DNA of 40,317 nt. It comes from G963674685 sp964591275 (GTDB lineage: Bacteria; Lernaellota; Lernaellaia; JACKCT01). Below are positions 24,187 through 31,588 of the stretch, in pieces. Where the stretch lies: contig CAZQAE010000046.1 in NCBI GenBank assembly GCA_964591275.1, positions 1 to 40,317 of the forward strand, in the 5' to 3' direction. The translations under genes and the position numbers were made by a program. Position 1 is the first letter of the stretch, and every line of letters begins with the position of its first letter. The notes beneath the pieces were generated by a model. It had not been told where the DNA came from and did not search any database. It saw only the letters and a program-made list of their open reading frames with translations.

Positions 24187-26321
24187 AAAGCCTCCTGCAC
24201 GTTTAGCACCATCGACAAGTGGCCGTCCCCGTGCATTCCGATACCGCTGAAATATTGGTTGTCGATGAGGTCGCCTTCAACCTGGCGAATCACAACCTGT
24301 TGCAGATTCAATACTTCGTCCACAAGCAGTGCAACATTTTGCTCATTCTTGTGAACAAGAATGAGCGTGCCATCCGATATGGGGCGGTCATCGCCTTTAA
24401 TGTCCAATATGTGCCTGACGCGCACGACCCGATATATGACTTCGCGTATCTGCAACACTTCTTTGTCTGTGATTTTATGCCCGGCGCCGGCTGAAAGTTT
24501 GTACACCTCCGCCACCATTTCCTCGGGAATGCTGATTGTCACCCCATCCACTTTCGTCACGAGAACCTTGGATACGACCGATGTGATATTGACCGGAACA
24601 GCAAGCTTCATCGTCGTCCCAACACCGACTTGACTTTCGACGTCTATGGTTCCGCCCAAGCCTTCCACGCTGGTTTTGACAATGTCCATGCCGACGCCGC
24701 GACCAGACACATCACTAACGACTTTTGCCGTGGAAAGACCGGACTTAAAGATGAGACGCAACGCGTCCTGCTTGGAGATGGCTTTCGACTCTTCAAGGGT
24801 CAAGATCCCTGATTCCAGGGATTTTTTAATCAGAGGGGCGGGATCGATCCCGCGTCCGTCGTCGCTGATGTTGATAAAAACCAACTCGTTTTCCTTTGAC
24901 AGAGAAAGACGAATCAACCCTCTTGGGTCCTTGCCTTGCTGCAAACGTTCTTCAGGACTTTCAATGGCATGATCCACGCAGTTACGGATTAAATGAGCCA
25001 TGGGCGCGTCCAAAGCCTCAACAAGACTTTTGTCCAGGTCGATGGCATCCCCGGTGATCTCGACCGATATTTCCTTGCCCAATTTATTGGCAAGATCGCG
25101 CACCAATCTCGGCGTCTTTTGCGTGAGTACATGAGCCGGCACCATGCGCACAGCCAGAATGCTTTTTTGCAACTCTTCCGAAAGGCCCTGGAACTGGGCA
25201 ATCGTCTCGCTGAAGCGATTTTGGAATTCTCTGGCTACGTTATGGCCTTTGAGATCATTGCGCAAATAGTTGAATGCTTCGCTCATTATCACCAGTTCGC
25301 TCACGAACTGCATAAACTGATCGATTTTGTTTTCGGCCACTCGCATCGTTTTCGCGACGGATTCCGCCGGCTTTTTCGTTGTTTCTTTTTTTGAATCGCT
25401 CTGCTTAACCTGAGAAAGTTTCTCTGTCCGGCTCATGCCCGCCAGGAGGTCGAGTTTGCCCTTCATTGCCTCCCGGCATATTTCATCCAATCCCAGCGGC
25501 GAATTAACGAAGGTGGAATAATCTTCAAACATTGACTGCACGTGTTTTTGCGCTTCGCCGCTTAGTTTATTCTTCAGAGAATCGACGGCCTTTTTTATTT
25601 CACCAGCGACTTCACTTGTCGGTTCCTGCTTCCACGGATCAGCCAGATGCAGCGACAACACTGCCATTTCATCGGTTACCGGTACATCTCCTATTTTCAT
25701 AACCATATTGGCGTCTTTGAAAATCGCTGTCGACGGTCCTGGTTTTTCGCCCTCTTTCAATTTCGACAGTCGATAACAGGCACCCTCAAACTGCTCTATC
25801 TGGAGCAAATGGTCTTCCGTAACTTTCTCCTGAGCCAAAAGAGGTTCAACCAACTCAACAAATGACTTCGCTTGTTCGATAAATTTTTCATATGGATCTT
25901 CCTGAGATCCGGTGACTTTAGCTTCGGCGATTCTTGCCAGGAAATTATTATATTCATTGTCATCAATTACTTCAGCTTCGCCGGCTTTGACACGACCCAA
26001 TATGGCCGTCAACATGTCAGTACCCTTGAAAATGATGTCGATGATATCTTTATCGGCGGCAAGTTTCTGGGAACGTATCAGATCGAGCAAATTTTCAAGG
26101 TCGTGCGCGAGAGTTTTCATTCTCCCGAGGTTGAAAAATGCCGCATTTCCTTTGACCGAATGAATAGGTCGGAAAATGGTTTGAATAATTTCTTTATTAT
26201 TCGGATCATTTTCCAACTTGACGAATAATTCGTCCAGGCCGGCGAGGGATTCCTCGGTTTCCGAAATGAACTCCCCTAAAATTTCCGGGTCGAGACTATA
26301 TTGGTCGCCCACTGTTGCCAT
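24183..26321 (-). CDS. cheA: CheA-type histidine kinase
   Basis: A 712-residue kinase. The P1 HPt domain (1-110) has phospho-acceptor H54 in FRPIHSVKGNAAFFNL. Residues about 110-330 form a mostly helical region with no recognisable P2 CheY-binding fold. The dimerisation domain, ATPase domain (N box HLIRNCVDHAIE, DDGRGID, GRGVGMDIV) and C-terminal CheW-like domain (from about 575, ending MVLNVQEAF) follow. No MCP, CheW, CheB or CheR gene is adjacent; receiver and HPt genes precede it on the same strand, the nearest 12 bp away. The start ATG directly follows a run of nine G that doubles as the ribosome site. Confidence 0.95.
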   Translation of the reverse strand: MATVGDQYSLDPEILGEFISETEESLAGLDELFVKLENDPNNKEIIQTIFRPIHSVKGNAAFFNLGRMKTLAHDLENLLDLIRSQKLAADKDIIDIIFKGTDMLTAILGRVKAGEAEVIDDNEYNNFLARIAEAKVTGSQEDPYEKFIEQAKSFVELVEPLLAQEKVTEDHLLQIEQFEGACYRLSKLKEGEKPGPSTAIFKDANMVMKIGDVPVTDEMAVLSLHLADPWKQEPTSEVAGEIKKAVDSLKNKLSGEAQKHVQSMFEDYSTFVNSPLGLDEICREAMKGKLDLLAGMSRTEKLSQVKQSDSKKETTKKPAESVAKTMRVAENKIDQFMQFVSELVIMSEAFNYLRNDLKGHNVAREFQNRFSETIAQFQGLSEELQKSILAVRMVPAHVLTQKTPRLVRDLANKLGKEISVEITGDAIDLDKSLVEALDAPMAHLIRNCVDHAIESPEERLQQGKDPRGLIRLSLSKENELVFINISDDGRGIDPAPLIKKSLESGILTLEESKAISKQDALRLIFKSGLSTAKVVSDVSGRGVGMDIVKTSVEGLGGTIDVESQVGVGTTMKLAVPVNITSVVSKVLVTKVDGVTISIPEEMVAEVYKLSAGAGHKITDKEVLQIREVIYRVVRVRHILDIKGDDRPISDGTLILVHKNEQNVALLVDEVLNLQQVVIRQVEGDLIDNQYFSGIGMHGDGHLSMVLNVQEAF

Positions 26322-26333
26322 CCCCCCCCCTGA

Positions 26334-26774
26334 TTACATTCTCATTTTATTTAAATCGACGAGAAGGTCGCGCCACTCCTGTATCATTTCTGCGGCCCGG
26401 TGCAGTGCTTTCTCCATTTTATCAATAAAACCTTTGGATTCTTTGATAACGCATGAGTCCGCCCCGCGCCTAAGACACTTCAAAATATTCTCCATTTTCA
26501 TATAGCCGGTCATCATGATAACCCGCGTGGGCGGGCTCAATTCTTTCACTTTCGTCAATAGTTCGATTCCGTCCATTTCCGACATCACAATATCGGAAAC
26601 AACAATCAAATAGTTATTTTGGCGGAACATTTCAATGGCTTCATAGCCGCTCGCGGCAGCGTCAACAGGAAATCCGATTTTATCCACAAGCCGTTTTAGG
26701 GTTTCCAGCATTATCGGTTCGTCGTCCACGACCAACACTCGAATCTCACTATAGCGGTCAGCATCGAAGTCCAT
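26334..26774 (-). CDS. Stand-alone response regulator with atypical K-E switch
   Basis: A 146-residue CheY-like receiver. The acidic pocket is D17-D18, the phosphorylation site D61 (VVSDIVM), the switch threonine T89 (MMTGY) and the conserved lysine K111. The residue after that lysine is Glu (VIKES) instead of the usual cis-proline. A C-terminal helical extension (MEKALHRAAEMIQEWRDLLV) carries a tryptophan like that of the sister receiver at 27192. There is no DNA-binding output domain, so it probably acts by protein contact. It lies 12 bp upstream of cheA, with a GAGGG ribosome site. Confidence 0.9.
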   Translation of the reverse strand: MDFDADRYSEIRVLVVDDEPIMLETLKRLVDKIGFPVDAAASGYEAIEMFRQNNYLIVVSDIVMSEMDGIELLTKVKELSPPTRVIMMTGYMKMENILKCLRRGADSCVIKESKGFIDKMEKALHRAAEMIQEWRDLLVDLNKMRM

Positions 26775-26868
26775 GTAAGCCCTCTGATTGGATTTGGTTT
26801 CGTCTGTTTACAATGGCCCATCAGTCACTTTTTTTACCGGCATAATTTTTCTCCGTTGCCAATAATCA

Positions 26869-27186
26869 CTACGTCGAAGGGGAAGCGTCCGAAAGACTAC
26901 TTCGCAAACTTCCCAACTCCTCCATCACCGCTTTTTGAAGAGAATTGAGCGTATTCAGGATCACATTGTCTTCGTCATCATTTTCCACCATGAGCTGAAG
27001 TTTTATCCCATCTGAAATAAATTTATTCAATCCAAGATTGCCGCCCGTTCCGTGGATTTTGTGCCCGACGATTTTCGCCCTTTCTCTAATATCCTCAATA
27101 TCCTGGTAAAAGGTCAGAATGCGCTCTAAAAATTCTATGCGACTTTCCGCCAATTCTTCCGGTGTAAATAAATCGGCAATATCCAT
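26869..27186 (-). CDS. Stand-alone HPt domain protein
   Basis: A 105-residue helical phosphotransfer protein. The motif VGHKIHGTGGNLGLNKF fits HxxxG of HPt domains, with H42 the likely phosphorylated histidine. An HPt gene between two receivers and a CheA gene suggests a multi-step relay: CheA to one receiver, then HPt, then the second receiver. It begins 5 bp after the upstream receiver stop; the following receiver starts 94 bp beyond its own stop. Confidence 0.85.
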   Translation of the reverse strand: MDIADLFTPEELAESRIEFLERILTFYQDIEDIRERAKIVGHKIHGTGGNLGLNKFISDGIKLQLMVENDDEDNVILNTLNSLQKAVMEELGSLRSSLSDASPST

Positions 27187-27191
27187 TGGTA

Positions 27192-27647
27192 TTATTCCCT
27201 TGTGCTACTGGCAGCCCTTGCCGCGAAAGAGAGCGCTTTTTTTATGGCATTAAACCAACGCCCATACCTGTACGCGGCATTTTCAACCGCTTCAACCACT
27301 TCATCCAACTCCCCAAAGGGCTTGAATAAATAATCCGCAGCGCCAAGGGCATAGGCATCCATAACCTTGTCCATCGTCGAATACCCCGTCATAAGAATGA
27401 CCTGCGTAGCTCTATTAGAGTCCATCACAGCCTTGAGCAATTCCAAACCGCTGGCCTCAGGCATAGCAATGTCGGTCAATAGGACGGCAAATCGGTTGTT
27501 TTTAATCCGATCCAGCGCACTGAGAGGATTGGATTCCAAAGTCACGTTGTAGCCCTTCGAGCTCAGAAGGCGCTTTAGCAGCTCAAGAGTTTCAGGATCG
27601 TCGTCCACAATCAAAACATTTGTGGCCGAATTTTCAGTATTTTCCAT
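27192..27647 (-). CDS. Stand-alone response regulator
   Basis: A 151-residue receiver with canonical residues: D15-D17 in LIVDDDPET, phospho-acceptor D59 (LLTDIAMPE), T87 (LMTGYS) and K109 (LFKPF). A basic C-terminal helix (ENAAYRYGRWFNAIKKALSF) follows, with a Trp at the place where the sister receiver also has one. It has no output domain. The ATG 27647 with GGAG six bases upstream is preferred to a TTG five codons earlier. It is first in the receiver-HPt-receiver-CheA set. Confidence 0.92.
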   Translation of the reverse strand: MENTENSATNVLIVDDDPETLELLKRLLSSKGYNVTLESNPLSALDRIKNNRFAVLLTDIAMPEASGLELLKAVMDSNRATQVILMTGYSTMDKVMDAYALGAADYLFKPFGELDEVVEAVENAAYRYGRWFNAIKKALSFAARAASSTRE

Positions 27648-27855
27648 TAAATACTCCAACAAGAATCAACGAATTCACGACGAACGAAAATGAGCTGCAT
27701 TCCTCTATCTACTTTCGGTTTTTATCAAGCTAACTTTAATTATTTCATACTCAGAAAAATGAGGCGCCTGGCCAGTCATGAGCTTATCGAAAAGCCTGGA
27801 GGGAAAACGTCTGAGCTTCAAGAGGTCGCCGACGCGCCAATTTCGTTGATTTTTC

Positions 27856-28737
27856 CTATCTCCGCCTGTTTTTTGAAAGAAAATTTCTTCTCCGAATCAA
27901 CATAGAAGTGTTGCTTTTCACCCAATATTCACATTCCTCATAACCAGACCAACGCCTCATCAGTTCCCTAAACTCTCCAGTATGCAACTGCCGCCTTTTC
28001 CCGCTCGAAAGAGTATGGCGCAATTTCCAATGAGTCATTTCATGGATCAAGGTTCCCTCAACGATCTGCAGCGGAACACGCTCCCAATCCAACACAGGAT
28101 TTATGAGGATATAGTTGCCTTCATCGTGATAGCTGCCCAGTCGAATACTGTGTCGCGCACGGAAAACAGGCTTTCGCGACCAACCCACTTTCGCGTCGCA
28201 CAGGCCATCGAAATGCAGCGCATTGAGCCTATCGAAGATTTCCGTCAAATTGAAACAGCGCCCCAATCCCTTGAGTGGTCTAATCTGCCTGGGTTTCGTT
28301 TCGGCAAGCTGTTCTTGAATCTGCGCCTGGCGAATAAACAGGCCGCTGTGCGTACCCTCGCACAGAATTTTGTTCTTCCTCGAATTTTTGATCCAAAGTC
28401 CGAGTTCCCGCCAAACCTCAGCAGGAGCCGTTTTCATGATTCGCGAAATACGAACGCTAAAAAAACCGTCTTTCCCTTTTCTACACGAGATGATGCGGGA
28501 TCGATTATTTGTATAAATAATTTCCAAAGATCTTCCGGCAGCCTCGCAAAGCAGAGCTTCCGACCGCGAAACATCGATTGGGCAATCCTTAGTGCATAGA
28601 TTTCCCTCAGTGCTCTGCGTTGAATTATCGCTACTTTTCCCGGTCGCCTCATTGGATGTCTTATGCGGGTTACAATCAAAAAGCGGGAGCGTCAGTTGCG
28701 TAGAGGAGTTGCCTGTTGTTTTGTTTCGCCGTTTCAT
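27856..28737 (-). CDS. SprT-like zinc metalloprotease-fold protein
   Basis: A 293-residue protein whose C-terminal half is SprT-like: NYILINPVLDWERVP, IHEMTHW (H232, E233, H236) and LHTGEFRELMRRW (H252 as third ligand). Sequence before this (FNLTEIFDRLNALHFDG, KVGWSRK) is the usual SprT prelude. SprT-like domains include Spartan, which cuts DNA-protein crosslinks; bacterial roles are mostly unknown. About 120 extra N-terminal residues contain several cysteines and Ser/Thr-rich sequence of unknown fold. The ATG at 28737 has GGA at about 8 bases; longer readings overlap the divergent promoter and were rejected. Confidence 0.83.
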   Translation of the reverse strand: MKRRNKTTGNSSTQLTLPLFDCNPHKTSNEATGKSSDNSTQSTEGNLCTKDCPIDVSRSEALLCEAAGRSLEIIYTNNRSRIISCRKGKDGFFSVRISRIMKTAPAEVWRELGLWIKNSRKNKILCEGTHSGLFIRQAQIQEQLAETKPRQIRPLKGLGRCFNLTEIFDRLNALHFDGLCDAKVGWSRKPVFRARHSIRLGSYHDEGNYILINPVLDWERVPLQIVEGTLIHEMTHWKLRHTLSSGKRRQLHTGEFRELMRRWSGYEECEYWVKSNTSMLIRRRNFLSKNRRR

Positions 28738-28783
28738 TTTATTTTCCAGAGCAAAATTGGTTGAAAGCAAGGCACGGAAATAA

Positions 28784-28812
28784 TTGAAAGCGCAAGCGAG
28801 GTCTGATAGTAT
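28784..28812 (+). promoter_or_regulatory. Candidate sigma70-type promoter
   Basis: TTGAAA (28784-28789) and TAGTAT (28807-28812) with a 17-base spacer precede the YVTN-phosphoesterase start by about 30 bases. Five and four of six bases match consensus. Confidence 0.5.
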
Positions 28813-28841
28813 GAGCATTCCATTGCTTCGCGGGGGCCCAA

Positions 28842-31325
28842 ATGCGTACACGCTTTCCAGTTTTCATCACAGCTCTTTTTTATTGTCTCGTCACATTATC
28901 CGCCTGTCAATTGCTCGATCAAAAATCGGAGCACGGCAAAAACGCGATGGATGAGAAAAATAACCCTGTTGAATACCGCGCAGATGACCCCCTTCCTCAC
29001 GAGGATGCCGATTTGCCGCCGGGACCGCTCGGCGACGGTCGCGTCATCATCCCCAACGGACGTCTGATTTCGCCTTTGGGCAACCAGATCGCCGCACCAC
29101 GCTTTATTAGCTCCATGATTGTTTCGCCGGACAGTCGATTTGTGTATATCATGTCTCTGGGCGACAGAAAGATCACCGTCCTGGACGCAGTCTCTTTGGA
29201 ATTTGTCCAGGAAATTCCCTTAAGAGACGTATTCATTGGCCTGGCCCTTAACGCCGCGGGCGATAAATTATGGGTTTCCGGAGGAGGAGCCAACCTAATC
29301 TTCGAATACGACGTGACTGATGGCGTTTTGACCGAAAACCGAACAATACCCGTTGCCGGTTTCCCCATGGGGATTCGCCTGTCGCCTGATGAATCAACGC
29401 TGTACGTGGCCGGCGGATACGCCAGTTCTCTTTTCGCCGTCAATCTGGCCGATGGCGTCGTCGCCAATTCCTGGATCTGCCAGAATTATCCTTATGAAAT
29501 CGTCCTCGACGCCAGCGGCGAAACAGCATACGTCAGCAATTGGGGGTCGGAAAGCGTCACTGTCATCGACATCGCCGGCGACGCAGTCGTCGACCACGTA
29601 CCGGTCGGCAAAAATCCCGAAGGTCTCGCGCTCAAAAACGGAATGCTATACGCAGCCAGTTCAGATGAAGACGTCATCAGCGTTATCGACACGGAAATCA
29701 ACACGGTTGTCGATGAAATCCTGCTGACCGGCGGGGATGATTATTTCGGTTATATGCCGACGCACATGGACCTGCGTGGCGACGATCTTTACGTGACCTG
29801 CTCCGGCTTTAATTCCGTAGTCGTTATCGATACGACGACAGACACTGTGCGCGGCCACATTCCCACGGGCTGGTATCCCATGGCCGTAGCCGTCGATCCT
29901 GCAGGCGATATAGCTTACGTCGCCAACGCCAAAGGCGAAGGACACGGGCCAGGAGGAAACGCATCAGGCCAGCTGGGAACTATTGGTGTTTTCGACGCAC
30001 CGGCGGCTGAAGATTATGCCTTGCTTACGCAGGAAGTACAGGACAACAATGCCCGCACCGCCAATTTCTATTCGAGCCTCGACTTTGAATCGCCCATTCC
30101 CACCGAGCGCGGCGTTCCCAGTCAGCAAATCAAGCGCGTCGTTTTCGTCTTAAAAGAAAACAAGACTTATGATCAGATTCTCGGCGACTTGGAAGGAACA
30201 GAGGCTGATCCTGAACTTTGTGTTTTTTGCGGCGATAATACGCCCAACACGCATGCCCTGGCCCGCGGCTTCGCCAATTGCGACAACTTTTACTCAGAAA
30301 CCGAGGCCTCGCTGATGGGACATATGTGGGGCACTGCCCTGCTGTGCAACGATTATATCGAAAAAGGCCACGAAATCAGTCACGCCGGCTGGCTGGGAAT
30401 AACGGGCATCGAACCGGCGGGGCGCTCGGCCAAAGGATCGATTTTCCAGCACTTGCTCAATCATGACATTCCTTTCCGCTCCTATGGGCAGGCTGTAAAC
30501 ACCATTGTTGATTTGGAGAAATTCTACCCCTACGTCAGTTTGCAGTACGGTTTTTGGAACCTCGGCGTTTCCGATGAGAAAAAAATCGACATCGTTATCC
30601 GGGATATGGAAGCTGGCGTATGGCCTCCTTTCGTTTATATCTCGCTCCCCAACGACCACGCTGCGGGCAGCGATCCGGGAACCCCGACTCCGGCCTCATA
30701 CGTGGCCGACAACGATGCGGCGCTCGGAAAACTTATCGACTACATCTCCCATTCACCATACTGGAACGAGACCGCCATATTCGTCACGCAGGACGATCCT
30801 CAGTCGGGTGCCGACCACATTTCCGCGCACCGGACACTCGGACTCGCCATCAGCCCCTGGGCCAAAAATCACACCAGTCACACACTCTACAGCATGTCCA
30901 GCATTTGGTTGACGACAGAACTGATCCTCGGCATTCCGTCCCTGACGCATTATGATAAAAATGTCGCGCCCATGTACGACTGCTTCACGATGACCCCCGA
31001 CAACACTCCCTACGACGGCATAGCCCGAATCATTCCCATCGAATACAACGCCGAAGACGCTCCGTTCGCCGATTGGTCTAGAAAGCAAATATGGGACGTG
31101 CCTGATCAGGTTCCGAACATGGGCGAAATCATCTGGGCCATCATGCGTCCGAATGATAAGTTCCCATTCCATCTTTCGGTAGATGTCAGTGCGGAGGAAA
31201 TTGCAGAGGAACGACAGGAAGCGATCCAATATCGCAAGGAAGTCGCCGCCTGGTCCAAAATCGCCTTGGAGAAAGGGATTGTCCCCCTTTCCCAGGATCT
31301 TTTCGTTCATAAAAAGGACCATTGA
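28842..31325 (+). CDS. Lipoprotein with YVTN beta-propeller fused to a phosphoesterase
   Basis: An 827-residue lipoprotein with a clean lipobox LSAC (C22). Residues about 90-385 form a YVTN/YncE-type propeller (YIMSLGDRKITVLD, LYVAGGYASSLFAV, AYVSNWGSESVTVID, YAASSDEDVISVID, YVTCSGFNSVVVIDTTTD, AYVANAKG). From about 430 a phosphoesterase of the phospholipase-C/acid-phosphatase type begins: VVFVLKENKTYDQILGDLEG, NFYSETEASLMGH and FVTQDDPQSGADHISAHR. This fusion is a known but uncharacterised family (YncE plus alkaline-phosphatase-superfamily domain). It probably hydrolyses a phosphate ester outside the cell, with the propeller as binding platform. Confidence 0.92.
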   Translation: MRTRFPVFITALFYCLVTLSACQLLDQKSEHGKNAMDEKNNPVEYRADDPLPHEDADLPPGPLGDGRVIIPNGRLISPLGNQIAAPRFISSMIVSPDSRFVYIMSLGDRKITVLDAVSLEFVQEIPLRDVFIGLALNAAGDKLWVSGGGANLIFEYDVTDGVLTENRTIPVAGFPMGIRLSPDESTLYVAGGYASSLFAVNLADGVVANSWICQNYPYEIVLDASGETAYVSNWGSESVTVIDIAGDAVVDHVPVGKNPEGLALKNGMLYAASSDEDVISVIDTEINTVVDEILLTGGDDYFGYMPTHMDLRGDDLYVTCSGFNSVVVIDTTTDTVRGHIPTGWYPMAVAVDPAGDIAYVANAKGEGHGPGGNASGQLGTIGVFDAPAAEDYALLTQEVQDNNARTANFYSSLDFESPIPTERGVPSQQIKRVVFVLKENKTYDQILGDLEGTEADPELCVFCGDNTPNTHALARGFANCDNFYSETEASLMGHMWGTALLCNDYIEKGHEISHAGWLGITGIEPAGRSAKGSIFQHLLNHDIPFRSYGQAVNTIVDLEKFYPYVSLQYGFWNLGVSDEKKIDIVIRDMEAGVWPPFVYISLPNDHAAGSDPGTPTPASYVADNDAALGKLIDYISHSPYWNETAIFVTQDDPQSGADHISAHRTLGLAISPWAKNHTSHTLYSMSSIWLTTELILGIPSLTHYDKNVAPMYDCFTMTPDNTPYDGIARIIPIEYNAEDAPFADWSRKQIWDVPDQVPNMGEIIWAIMRPNDKFPFHLSVDVSAEEIAEERQEAIQYRKEVAAWSKIALEKGIVPLSQDLFVHKKDH

Positions 31326-31588
31326 GCAATTCAACGCTCCCATTTAAGGTCAGCCTTTCCTGAGTAGAATCAATTCCTACTTGCTGATTTTGTCCAAATC
31401 CAATATATTGTTTGGCTCAATTAATGCCGGAGTCGGCAAATTGGCCTGAAAACGAAGTCAATTCGGGGAAAGATCGCTCTTGACTTTGGCGATGTCGGGA
31501 GTTTAGGGGCCAAGTATTCCGCCGAAAACAAAACAAATCAATAAACCGATAATCGGGCCAAATCGCCACAATAGAAGAAGGGATTCGT

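Noticed and set aside
27982..28599. 205-residue plus-strand reading frame opposite the SprT-like gene
   Set aside because: The minus strand carries the HExxH motif and a ribosome site; the plus frame shows no known domain.
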